Assembly: GCA_963693315.1 (NCBI GenBank)
Contig: OY856188.1
Location: forward strand, 192,412,766-192,476,765
Direction: 5' to 3'
DNA: 64,000 bases
Origin: Diogma glabrata
Taxonomy: Eukaryota; Arthropoda; Insecta; Diptera; Cylindrotomidae
Of this stretch, positions 33,800-44,879 are shown piece after piece. A program made the translations under genes and the position numbers. How positions within the stretch are numbered: position 1 is the first letter of the stretch; every line of letters begins with the position of its first letter. The notes below the pieces were generated by a model, which saw only the letters and a program-made list of their open reading frames with translations, ran no database searches and was not told the DNA's origin.

Positions 33800-35126
33800 A
33801 TCGAAGCAATAACCAAGACATCGAATAATAAGAAATCAGCTGACCCAGATAAAATTTCAAATTTCATAATTAAAAAATCGGCTGGCTAAACAAATTTTTT
33901 AAATCCTCACGATTATTTTCAATAACTGCATCAACAACGGTTATTTCCCAATCGCTTGGAAGGTAGTGAAACTACTTCCCATTTCCAAATCAAACAACGC
34001 AAGTAACCTCAGCGAATTCAGACCAATCTCCTTACTCTCTAACCTAGGAAAAATATTAGAACGGCTAGTCCTTTAGAAACTTTTATTTTTCTTTGAAGAT
34101 ACACCAGGCATAATACCAGAAGAACAATTCGGCTTTAAAAAAAAAGTCACTCTACCGAACACGCTCTCCTATACCTGGAAGATATAACCGTACCATTAAC
34201 GGTCTTAACAAAAAGTGCACCGTCGCATGCTCACATGCTTGGTTAAAAGGTCAAATTTTTAAGCTCTGGAGAGCCTTCACCCCTGCGTTTCTTATCAAAA
34301 TAGCCAAAAGTTTCCTTTCATATAAAAAAAACTATTTATCGAAATTAATAAATCTCGCTCAAATTTAGTAAACGTTAACTCCGGCGTCCCTCAGGGGTCG
34401 ATATTAGGTCCCTGGTTATTCAACTTGTCGATTTAATGATATTCCCATTACAACAGGAGAAGGGTCAAAAGCGGTACTATACGCAGACGATACACTGCTT
34501 CTTGCGCAAGATGAACGCCCACACTTCGCACTTGATAAATTCAAAAAACATCTTGATAGCGTTACAAATTTTTACAAAAGTGGGCCATCAATATAAATGC
34601 ACATAAATGTAAACTAATCTGTTTCAGAAACGCCAGCAATAAAGCAGTCAGAGAAAGCAAATATCTTTCCATCACGGTTGAAAACAGAGAAATAACACCT
34701 TCTAACACTATCAAATATCTAGTTGTTTACCTCCAAAATAAGCTCTGCTTCAACACCCACGCCAGAACATGTCTCAACAAGGTCAAGTTTGCACTATCCT
34801 TACTCAAACCAATAATCTCAAAGAAAGTCGAGCCTCGCACCAAATTAATGATGTGTAAAACCCTAATCAGACCCATCCTAACCTATGCCTTTCCCGTCTG
34901 GTTCATTATAAGTCCTACGGTTTCAGAAGAATTCCAAATCTTTGAAAGAAAGATTCTGAGAAGTTGCATATCAAAATTTAGAAGGAATAACAAAAAATAT
35001 ATTCCGAACAAAGTAATATATGAAAACTCAAATAATACACCAATTATCCAATATGCAACTAACATGTCCATGAACAGGATGAAAAAGATTAAATTTCACC
35101 CGAACTCTCTGATGAAGCCGATATGA
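33800..35126 (+). pseudogene. Jockey-type reverse transcriptase
   Basis: Recognisable pieces in different frames: KKSADPDKISNFIIKK (fingers), a degenerate EEQFGFKKK.STEHAL block, GVPQGSILGPWLFNL around 34384-34430, YADDTLLLAQDE around 34475, and MMCKTLIRPILTYAFPVW from 34848 followed by FQIFERKILRSC. The catalytic YADD is preserved in its frame, but at least six frameshifts and several stops separate the blocks. Confidence 0.85.
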
Positions 35127-35280
35127 GATGATAATATATCAACGCCACTCTCGGGAAATAATTACTACATGTCTCCAATCAGCAGCCAATCCTGATTCGT
35201 TTTGCTTATTTCAACTTGTAACCAACAGTAACAAAATTGAATTCTACGTCACTAAATGTCGCAATAAACATAGAGGATAA

Positions 35281-37047
35281 TCTTTCCTTACACATAAATG
35301 GAGGTGCACCAACCACTTTTTTAACTTAACCCCAGCTGCGTAGACTCCATAAGTTTCACTGTTTTGTAAATAATCCCAACTTCATCATCCACTCCATCTC
35401 CTCCTAGGTTAAGTTAATTAAGTTTAGGTTATTTATTTTTTTAGCACTTGATGCTAATCAGATTGTTCATACAGCCTTTAGCAAGCTTTGTTGAAATTAA
35501 TTTAAGGTTCCTTATTCTGAAATTAAAAACCAAATTGTTAAATTGATTAATACAATTTTGTTAATAATAAAAAAAAATTGTTACACTAGACACCATTTTG
35601 TCAGTGCATAATATAATTACTTTGAAATGTCAAATTTAGTAAATTTCTCTTGTAACTCTGATAGTACTTTAAGTCTCAATAAAAACCAACTTCAAAGACA
35701 CAACAACCGAATGTGATTTCATCGTGACCGTGCTATTGTGCCAATCGAACGATGGAATTTTTTCTGTCAGTATATATTCACTATATCTATGGTTCTGAGT
35801 TCTGACAGGAATAAATAATTTCGATTAATTTTGGCAATTCAAGGATTTTCTCTAATAATTCTACTCTATTATCTATTCTATGTATACTATTTTTTTCTGA
35901 CTAAGTTAACTTCAAAAATCAAAACTATATTCTCTTGTAGTCCGTTTTAAAACTGCACAGATAAGGAATTGGTGAAACTCCCCACAAAAACAACAGTTCC
36001 AGTATTTATCAAAATTCTAAATATTTCAATTTAGATTATCACAAACATGCAAAATATGAATCCTAAGAGAAAGAAAACATAAAACAACAACATGCTACAT
36101 ATTTCTAATCATTTTCTCTACTAACCAATTTAAAAACACTTTACTGATTTCTCGCACACGCGTCACGCAACATAACATCATAACATTAAAAATTATAAGA
36201 ACCAACCAAAACAAAATAACCATTCATATTTCAATCGCACCTCGTACTAAAAAGTCAACAATTGAGGGGAAAAGGGTACGATAAACGATAGATACGGTAA
36301 AATGCAATAACAACATTTTGTATGATTCATTCGTTTATTTCATTTTTTGTTTTGACTTTGTTTACTCACAATACATTTAAAAATAATTTTCATATGTTCT
36401 TTGTTTTTTATTCATCAAAAAATTAAGAATTAAAAAATATGGAAATTTTTTTAATTTTTTCTTTAAAGTCAAATGAAGGAAAGAGAACGATAAAAAAATA
36501 AAGTTTTTACCATATTTCGAGTTTTTTTAATAAATTAAACGGTTTTTCTTTTTATTGATATTTATGTAGAGTGAAAGGGATTCTGATATTTATTTATGGT
36601 ATTACTTTATTAGGGTGTACCATATATTAGTCCTTTTTATTTACAATATGTATTTCTTTATAGAGACATTCTAGGCGCTAAGGTGTACAACAACGGAAGA
36701 ACTACTTTGCTCACACATCAACACGTTTTTGATCGTTTGTGGTAAATTATACTATTCACATGCAATTCAGTTCAAACAAAAATCCTTCCATATTATTTTA
36801 GTATGCTTGCTGTGATCATGACATTTTCTAATAATCTTGGTAATGTAACAGTCTTAAGTCATGCGGCGCACTCCCTTAACCAATCGTTATACATAGAGTT
36901 ATGTAGAGAATCATTTCTTGTACCAAACTAATCTTTAACATCACCAAAGACTACTATAGTTATCTGAGATTAGGGACAATACCTTTGTACTTGACTAATT
37001 TCAGTTCGTCCCCTAGCAACAACATCTTATTGCATATCTCTCTTATC
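35281..37047. other. AT-rich stretch without a recognised gene
   Basis: The first 300 bp are probably the 3' untranslated part of the Jockey-like element. The remainder shows no frame, repeat or RNA I can identify. Confidence 0.5.
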
Positions 37048-37084
37048 CCAATAAGCACAAACGCCTGCCAAATTTGAGCCTAAA

Positions 37085-37560
37085 CGGCCAAAGATACCAT
37101 ATAAAGTCTGTATAGCAAATTTATACAGTCTTTTTTTTATTCAGCAATTTTCCTATGTAACTAGCTGTAAAAATGTTTTAACAGAAATATTTTATGCCTA
37201 TTATACGGTATCATTCCTATATGGTTGAATAGTCATATAACTTGCTGTGTAAAACCTTATATAGTTGAAATTATACAGCACTAATACAGGCCTATATGAT
37301 TACAATTACATATATGGCTTCTTTACAGCATCCGCAGGAAGGACCTATGACTTGACTGTATAAAATAGTTGCGTAGAAGCTTATATAGGAATAATTATAA
37401 GGTATTTATATATCAAGCAAGCATTAAAACAATTATATAGCTTCTTATATAGCTTCCGCAACACAGTCGTGAGAGTTTCCTATATAAAAATCGTAAAGCA
37501 GGCTTTATTCAACTTGCCATGTAAATCATATTGTGTAAGCACTTATTCGGCAAGAAAATC
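37085..37560. repeat. Left subterminal TATATAG-rich block
   Basis: Many short direct and inverted variants of 'cttatatag', 'tatacagc' and 'cctatat', for example near 37100, 37225, 37255, 37290, 37380, 37440 and 37480. The mirror block lies at 43680-43984. Such arrays are where CACTA transposases bind. Confidence 0.7.
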
Positions 37561-37689
37561 TGAATTCGGCCAATTTTTGCATACCCGTTTTATATGATGC
37601 AATATTATTATTATATTCTGACATCTACATTCAATATAATTGCGAATCGGCAGGATTCCGCTTTTTAATACCAAATTATAAGGTGTGTG

Positions 37690-39595
37690 GCAATATATAT
37701 TATGTTTCTGTTATGTTTCTGTTCTCTTTCTATTATGTTATATTTGCAACGTGGAAAACCGTCGGGAGCATATCACCGAAAAGTTCGGAAGGAGTTTTTG
37801 GAAATTGTTTCGGCGGTATATGCCAATACATGGTATATAATTTCAAAAGCTAGCGCTTGCAATTGTTTCACCATCTAAGACTATTGCTCCAGCTACTCCA
37901 TCGTCGTCACAATTACAATCGCCAAATAAAGTTTCCTATTCAGTTTGATTGAATCATTCGGATTCAGAGGATGAAATTGGTATGTACTTGAGTAATTAAT
38001 AACGAAACGTATTCATTTCGTTCGCCGCGTTTAATAATAACAACAACATTTCAATGATATCTACATATAATAGTATGGTTTACCTATGCGGATGAAGATC
38101 TGACCTGTGCTCAAGGGTCATGTCCACAAATTTTGGCAGCAGACGACGAAACCTATTGCGATGAGACAGATCAAGTTCCCTCCATCAATGATGTTAATGC
38201 TATAAACAACGATGACTATGAAGATGATGCTGCCGACGAATTTACGAAAGATGAAGTGTTTCGTGCGAATTTAGTGAAGTGGGCTTTGGACAATAACATT
38301 ACTCATATGACACTCAGAGGAATAATTCAAATCATCAACGATCGTTTCGAGAAAGCAATGTTGCCAAAAGATCCACAAACACTATTGAAAAGACCGCGGA
38401 ATGTAGAAATGACACCTATCGGAATAGATCATAATTATTGGCACAATGGCCACGATTTTGTCTCGAAAATTTATTTTCAAATGTGTGTAAGCCACTCACA
38501 ATTTCGTTGAACATCAACATGGATGGTTTACCGATTCACAAAGGTTTTAAGGATGAATTGTGGCCGATCCTTTTCAACATCGCAGAAATGCCGAGAATCC
38601 AACCGATGGACATTGGAATATATCATGGCAAAGCAAAAGCATCGAATTTGGAAGGATATTTAATGCCGATGGTAAATGAACGACGGCACTTTTCGTAATT
38701 CTGCCACGAGATGGCCGGCGAGGACAATAATAGCTGTTTCGCAGTTTCTTATAGCCAAATGCTACGTGAAATACATCGTATAGTCCAAGGATTAGAAGAT
38801 TTGCCGCATTGGAAAGGCACATTGTACAGATCATTTTCGCTGTACATTGTTGTAACTGCGTTGAAAGATCACTTGTCATATCAGCACTTATCAGCACTTT
38901 TTAACATTGTGCTGTGCCGTAACGATTTGTGAAGCACAACGTCATTTGCACCTACTAGCATTGGCGAGTGCATTGTTCGACGATTATATAGAATGCTTCA
39001 GAGAAATTTATGGAGAGCAATACATGACAAGCAATGTGCATAATATAACACATTTGGTGGACGAAGTCAAAATGTTTGGGGAGCTGCAGTCGTTTGGCTA
39101 TCACCCATTCGAAAACAAGCTTGGAAATATCAAACGCTTGCTCAGAAATTGGAAAACGCGCTGCCTCAAGTCGCTAAACGTAAAATTAAAAATTAAAATG
39201 ACTGACGATGGACAAGGAGTTCCCAGCAAATTCCAACTAATAGCAGTTGGTAACGAAATTTATTCCAAAGTTGAATTGGGGGATTTCAGCTTGAGCATAT
39301 TCGACATGGCAAAGAAATGGTTCTTAACAAATGACCATGAAATCGTTTGTCTGAAAAATATTGTATCAGTCGAAAATAAATTAACTTTGTTTGGCACTAC
39401 AATGACGACAAAACAAGACTTTTCGAGAGACTTATCAAATCAAAGGTGTTGCATATTTATTCTTTTCACTATTTTTCAGGTAAAAATGATGTGACTGGCA
39501 AAGTATTCTATATATCGGACATTAAATGCAAACTAGTTCGTATTGAATATAATAATAGCACCGATGTATTCATTCCACTGTTGCATACTCATTGA
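37690..39595 (+). pseudogene. TNP2-like (CACTA) transposase, decayed and internally deleted
   Basis: A possible N-terminal piece RGKPSGAYHRKVRKEF (37759-37806) precedes an acidic segment with LVKWALDNNITHMTLRGI (38133-38500). After a frameshift: NINMDGLPIHKGFKDELWPI and MPRIQPMDIGIYHGKAKASN (38510-38640). Then comes a deletion of the zinc-binding and catalytic middle, followed by REIHRIVQGLEDLPHWKGTL. Then SNVHNITHLVDEVKMFGELQ and FENKLGNIKRLLRN (38907-39200), the DUF4218-like region. The end DIKCKLVRIEYNNSTDVFIP (39500-39595) closes with TGA. The family is widespread in insect genomes as transposon ORFs. At least three frameshifts. Confidence 0.72.
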
Positions 39596-39888
39596 ATTTG
39601 TAGATAGAAAGTAGCAAATTTGCTGCATAAACACTTTGTTAGCATTTATCCACAATTTTTTTTACCGTCAATAAATTTGGCACCGGACATTTATAACGGT
39701 CCAACTGCGTTGAACTATCATTTTTTTTGTGACACGTGAAACACGCGTTTACTTCTTGATTTTGTTTCCCGTTGTCTTTATAAATTGTTTGACGATAAAG
39801 AAGGAATGAAGATGAAGAACCCGAGGTGTTTCCAATGCGAGTACAATATGAAAGACATGAAATGACGACGAACAGCGATGACTATCTA

Positions 39889-42800
39889 GGCTGGGGCCGT
39901 TACCTTTTTGAGATGAAAAAATTAGTAGCAGGTAACGGCTGGCTGGAATATATAGTTGAGGTCATAAACAATGAAAAAAAAAACTTTCGAACTTGAGATG
40001 AAGGGAAGTAGTGAAATGGGGTGATGTGTAAGGGGAGAAAACGGTTTTCCGTTATTTGTAACGAAACGAGGCCTCCTAGAGAAAAGTGCTTCATACAAAA
40101 GTTGTAGATAATAAAAAAATCTAAAACTTTAATGCACACATTTTTCGACATAACCTCAAAGTTTGCGAGAAAATAATGAAAAACCGATTTTTCTGTTTTT
40201 TATTTTTTTTTCGCGTGAAAATTATTTAATTTTAACGAAACTTTGTGAAAGTACATAGCTATTTGCGCATAATAAGCATGAATTTTTTCAATTATGGAAA
40301 ATAAATATTTTTCGAGATTTTACCACTTTTCCGAAAAAACACCCGTTTCTCCGGTGAACAACTTTATTGATTTTTTTTTGGATTTTGATGTTGTTCTAGT
40401 GCTTATTTTTTTTGTCAAGATGTCTACTCTCAAATGGTATATCAATTTTAATGATTTATTGTTATTTAGCAGCTTAAAATTGAGAAAAACTGAAAAAAAA
40501 ATTTTCGAATCTCGAACTTGTCGATTTTGTTAATTTTTTTCAATTTTTTAGCATATTTATGTTAATAGTTCATAATATTTTAAAGAAAAAACTTTCTTTG
40601 GTATAAAATAAATAAAGTTGTATGAATTTACTTATTGGAAACAACGCTAAAATTGAATAAAGTAAAAAATAAAAAAATGCTGTTGCGTATTCAAACAGAA
40701 AAAAATTTACAAAGTATAAAATTTAACAGCATACTATACGGTTACCACGTGTCCTACTTTCGGTAGGACAGTCCTACTTTGGAGCAAGAATATCCTACGT
40801 CCTCCTTTACTATAAAAATGTCCTACTTTAGGCAAACTGTAATACAATATCTTACACTGAAAAAAATAGATTTTTTTCTACCTATTTCTCTCAATAAACG
40901 CGCTACCAAAATAAGTAATTGTTATTGCACCTTTACTTATATTAAAATTGTAACTGATTATTTAACTTTATGTCAAAAGGTTAGTAACAATAGCAAATAA
41001 TTTACATTGCTGACATATGTGAATATCTATGCTTTATTGCACGATTTATTCAGGTGGTAAACCACCATTGTTTAAATTTTGAAATAAACCCACCGTTAAA
41101 CCTCTGTTCTTTTAAATAACTTTTGTTACAAAGTACCTGTTCTTAGAATTATTAATAAAATAAAATGACTGAACCGAATTTTGTTATAAAGTAAAACCTT
41201 TGGCTACAGAAAGCTAACGATTTTGAAGGAATATGTAAATACACAAAACTACTACTACTTATGAGTAACTTATACAGTTACTTAACTACTTATGAGTAAC
41301 TGGCTTACAACATAAGTTTATTGATTTTTTTGAAAGTGCCAATGAATCAGCAGACGGCATGTTTGGCTGTATTTCTGAGGTCTTAAAACTTTAAGTTTAA
41401 GTTTTTCGAGTGTTACCGCATTGGAGGCTAATAACATCAATGCGAATTTGTATGCTATTATTCATTATAAATAAATAAATTAGCATTACAGAAATAACGC
41501 CCATACATTCATACTTACACCAAGCAGAAACCAAATTTTTTTAAAAAATTTATTTTTAACTGAAAATTGATGTGGCACATATCCAACGAGGTTTTTAGTT
41601 TTGAGACATTAGGGGTAGTGTGTCCTAGTGTGTGTAGTAGTTTTGTGTATTTACATATTCCTTCAAAATCGTTAGCTTTCTGTAGCCAAAGGTTTTACTT
41701 TATAACAAAATTCGGTTCAGTCATTTTATTTTATTAATAATTCTAAGAACAGGTACTTTGTAACAAAAGTTATTTAAAAGAACAGAGGTTTAACGGTGGG
41801 TTTATTTCAAAATTTAAACAATGGTGGTTTACCACCTGAATAAATCGTGCAATAAAGCATAGATATTCACATATGTCAGCAATGTAAATTATTTGCTATT
41901 GTTACTAACCTTTTGACATAAAGTTAAATAATCAGTTACAATTTTAATATAAGTAAAGGTGCAATAACAATTACTTATTTTGGTAGCGCGTTTATTGAGA
42001 GAAATAGGTAGAAAAAAATCTATTTTTTTCAGTGTAAGATATTGTATTACAGTTTGCCTAAAGTAGGACATTTTTATAGTAAAGGAGGACGTAGGATATT
42101 CTTGCTCCAAAGTAGGACTGTCCTACCGAAAGTAGGACACGTGGTAACCGTATAGTATGCTGTTAAATTTTAAACTTTGTAAATTTTTTTCTGTTTGAAT
42201 ACGTAACAGCATTTTTTTATTTTTTACTTTATTCAATTTTAGCGTTGTTTCCAATAAGTAAATTCATTCAACTTTATTTATTTTATACCAAAGAAAGTTT
42301 TTTCTTTAAAATATTATGAACTATTAACATAAATATGCTAAAAAATTGAAAAAAATTAAAAAAATCGACAAGTTCGGGATTCGAAAATTTTTGTTTTCAG
42401 TTTTTCTCGATTTTAAGCTGCTAAATAACAATAAATCATTAAAATTGATATACCATTTGAGAGTAGACATCTTGACAAAAAAAATAAGCACTAGAACAAC
42501 ATCAAAATCTAAAAAAACATCAATAAAGTTGTTTGCCGGAGATAGGGGTGTTTTTTCGGAAAAGTGGTAAAATCTCGAAAAATATTTATTTTCCATAATT
42601 GAAAAAATTCATGCTTATTATGCGCAAATAGCTACGTACTTTCACAAAGTTTCGTTAAAATTAAATAATTTTCACGCGAAAAAAAAATAAAAAACAGAAA
42701 AATCGGTTTTTCATTATTTTCTCGCAAACTTTGAGGTTATGTCGAAAAATGTGTGCATTAAAGTTTTAGATTTTTTTATTATCCTCAACTTTTGTATGAA

Positions 42801-43010
42801 ACACTTTTCTCTAGGAGGCCTCGTTTCGTTACAAATAACGAAAAACTGTTTTCTCCCCTTACACATCACCCCATTTCACTACTTCCCTTCATCACAAGTT
42901 CGAAAGTTTTTTTTTTCATTGTTTATGACCTCAACTATATATTCCAGCCGGCCGTTACCTGCTACTAATTTTTTTTATTTCAGCTATAAAAATCCATAAC
43001 GGCCCCAGCC
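39889..43010. mobile_element. 3.1-kb foldback element with inverted arms of about 1.37 kb
   Basis: The left arm 39889-41256 and right arm 41635-43010 are reverse complements at high identity, around a 378-bp loop. The outer ends are GGCTGGGGCCGTTA on both sides, with TA immediately outside each end, consistent with a TA target duplication. The same 73-codon frame appears at 40779-41000 (+) and 41889-42110 (-) with identical translation; it matches no known protein and is probably incidental. Small differences (near 40345 against 42530) and a few indels mean the arms are not a copying artefact. It lies in the 3' region of the CACTA-like element, so it inserted later. Confidence 0.9.
41257..41634. 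other. Loop of the foldback element
   Basis: Unique sequence between the arms, starting with 'tacttatgagtaact' twice (about 41257 and 41292). No coding frame and no transposase, so any mobilising enzyme must act in trans. Confidence 0.75.
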
Positions 43011-43679
43011 TAATCCGACAGATAAAGAGGCCATGATGATTCCCATACGAATGCATTATGAAAGAAATGAAATGGCGACGGATGAAGACACAATAAACAA
43101 ACAATAGTCCCAATATTTTTGCTGAAACTAATTCCATTTATTGCGTGACATTAAACATGAAATAAATTTGTTGAAATGAAAGAAATGTGATTCATTTTTT
43201 AGATTCCGTGTCAGTGGGCGGCCGGTCTTCTTCCGCAAAAAAGTGTGGTGTGATTTATCAGCCCTCTTTCAGCAAAATGGCAGCGACGCTTGATTTTATT
43301 ACATAACAGACTTTTGGCAGAAACGTTTTACCTTATTCGGCTTTTATATAGGGAAAATTTAAGAAATTTGTGTATTGCTTTTAAGCGTATATACAAGACA
43401 TATTCCAGAATAGACGTTGGTACAGCGTGCATGGCTAGTTACACAGAGGTCCCGAGTTCGATGCCCGGTTGCTGATTTTAAAAAAATGCAATTTCATGAA
43501 ACCAAAATAAATTCTAAATAGTAATATTAATAGAAAATCATCACAGATATAATTTGCTTGAAATAATTACAGAAACCAAATGGAGAAATAAAATTAAAAT
43601 TAAAAAATTGAAAGTAAAAATAAATTATTTTCTTGCATTTTGTTTTTACCCGTATACAGACTTTCATAATCACTCTTAC

Positions 43680-43984
43680 ACGCCCTTTATATAGGAAAAA
43701 AATAAATCTTCCTGTTTAAACTTCCTGTATAAGGTTATTATATAAGGATTCTATAAAACATGTTTTTGTTGTATAAACCTATTCCCTGCTGTTAGATAAA
43801 ACGTCGTATAAACCTTTAAAAGACATTGAATAATTCCGTTCGCTTAAATTGCTATATAGCTTACGCCCTTTGAAACCGTATAAACCTTACATAAGTATCG
43901 TATAAATGCTTATATCTTGAAAGGGGAATTTTTTGTTCCTGCGTAATATGGCTATATAAGCCTTTATGTAGTATCAATACGGAT
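43680..43984. repeat. Right subterminal TATATAG-rich block
   Basis: Repeated 'tatatagg', 'cgtataaac' and 'cttatat' variants up to the right terminal inverted repeat, mirroring 37085-37560. Confidence 0.7.
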
Positions 43985-44006
43985 GTTTGTGCTTATTGGT
44001 GCTATC

Positions 44007-44870
44007 GACTCAGATTTTCTCTCGAACAAGTTCAACAAAAGCAGGCTCATCAACATACGGCTGTGGAAATGTCGGAAGCAACTCTCGGCATTGTGGGTGA
44101 AGATGTCGACCTTATAGTCCTCTTGATGGCTAAAGCTGATGCGCATAAGGACATTATTTTCATCAAGCCTGGGCGTGGTAAGACAAGGGATTCCTTATTC
44201 TCGTCCCAACAGCTTCAGCAACAAGGTTTCAAGGACGTGCTGTTTTTACACGGATTTACTGTATGCGACACAACATATTCCGCATTTCGAAAAAGTAAGG
44301 TCGCATTGGCGAAGTTGTATCTGAATTCGTCAGAGGTACAGAAAGCAGCAGCCGTCTTTACAGACCCTTCCTTCACCACCGCCCAAGTACAAAAGACAGG
44401 TGAAACCTGCATCTTAAGGTGGTATTGGGCTTCAGCGAAAGTGGTCTCTCTCAATGCCTGCACGTACAAGTCATTCTTGAAATCGGTGGCCACCATCAAG
44501 CCGGATGAAGGATGGTGGATGATTGATGTATGATGATCTCTTGTCTTCCTCCCACCGACCTAGCAGTAAAACAGCATTCCCTTTGAACATTCCACCAAGT
44601 TCAGCTGTGGCTGGGAAATGACCTGCCTCCTCAGATCTATAGATGGAAGAATAAAAACAACTGCAGGGTCTCAGTGCACAGTGTGTTAGCAGCTGCACCG
44701 GAAGATATCCTGAAAAAATTTTTCTGCCGATATACGAAAGACTGTGCCATCACAAAGTATGGCTGCAAAAAAGCAAGCCTCAAATATTTCCCAGCAGGCC
44801 AAAATTGCCAGGGGAACTGTTCGAATCCCTTTAGTGAACTGAATGGTACTTTCTGTTGTAATGTTTTATA
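44007..44870 (+). pseudogene. Academ-like transposon protein: XPG/PIN-like region plus CXC domain
   Basis: It starts SDFLSNKFNKSRLI (44010-44050). The 156-codon frame 44063-44533 then contains TLGIVGEDVDLIVLLMAKAD, IIFIKPGRGKT, DVLFLHGFTVCDTTYSAF and ETCILRWYWASA, which fits the XPG/FEN-like part of a large transposon protein seen across insects. After a stop and frameshifts, APEDILKKFFCRYTKDCA and YGCKKASLKYFPAGQNCQ (44690-44830) are a Tesmin/TSO1-type CXC domain. Several of its Cys positions now read Tyr, Phe or Gly. Assignment to the Academ superfamily is from memory of that domain pair and is moderate. The N-terminus is missing at the border with the CACTA-like element. Confidence 0.62.
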
Positions 44871-44879
44871 TTAATTTAC

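Larger units (their letters stand above)
32343..35280 (+). mobile_element. Jockey-clade LINE, decayed
   Basis: In order: the end of a gag-like ORF1 (32343-32534), endonuclease (32540-33060), linker (33063-33650), and RT with C-terminal region (33800-35126), then a 3' region that may extend to an A-rich tract near 35565. The domain order and sequences fit Jockey/R1-group elements. Numerous stops and frameshifts, plus a deletion joining ORF1 to endonuclease, mean it is inactive. Confidence 0.82.
37048..43999 (+). mobile_element. CACTA/TNP2-like DNA transposon with nested foldback element
   Basis: CCAATAAGCACAAAC at 37048-37062 and its reverse complement at 43985-43999 form exact 15-bp ends. 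Both are followed inward by 300-450 bp packed with TATATAG/CTTATATA-like motifs, the subterminal repeat pattern of CACTA-type elements. The interior carries a decayed TNP2-like transposase (37690-39595). It is 6.95 kb as it stands, or 3.8 kb without the foldback insertion. The ends read CCAAT rather than CACTA, and I could not find a convincing 2-3 bp target duplication. The superfamily is inferred from the protein. Confidence 0.68.

Noticed and set aside
37085..37560. CRISPR-like or satellite array
   Set aside because: The repeats are short, variable in spacing and in both orientations. They fit subterminal transposon repeats and this is a eukaryote.
39440..39480. Intron in the TNP2-like gene (ttttttcag followed by GTAAAAATG)
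   Set aside because: The implied intron is only about 35 bp and the donor is poor. A frameshift explains it as well.
40779..42110. Identical 73-codon frames in both arms as a conserved protein
   Set aside because: They are identical only because they lie in inverted copies. The protein matches nothing known and the outer frames of the arms differ.
43420..43476. Possible tRNA or SINE: gagttcgatgcccgg looks like a B box
   Set aside because: Only about 50 bp has any tRNA-like pairing. The acceptor and D arms do not fold and the A box is unconvincing.
44215..44499. 94-codon minus-strand frame
   Set aside because: Shadow of the plus-strand Academ-like pseudogene.
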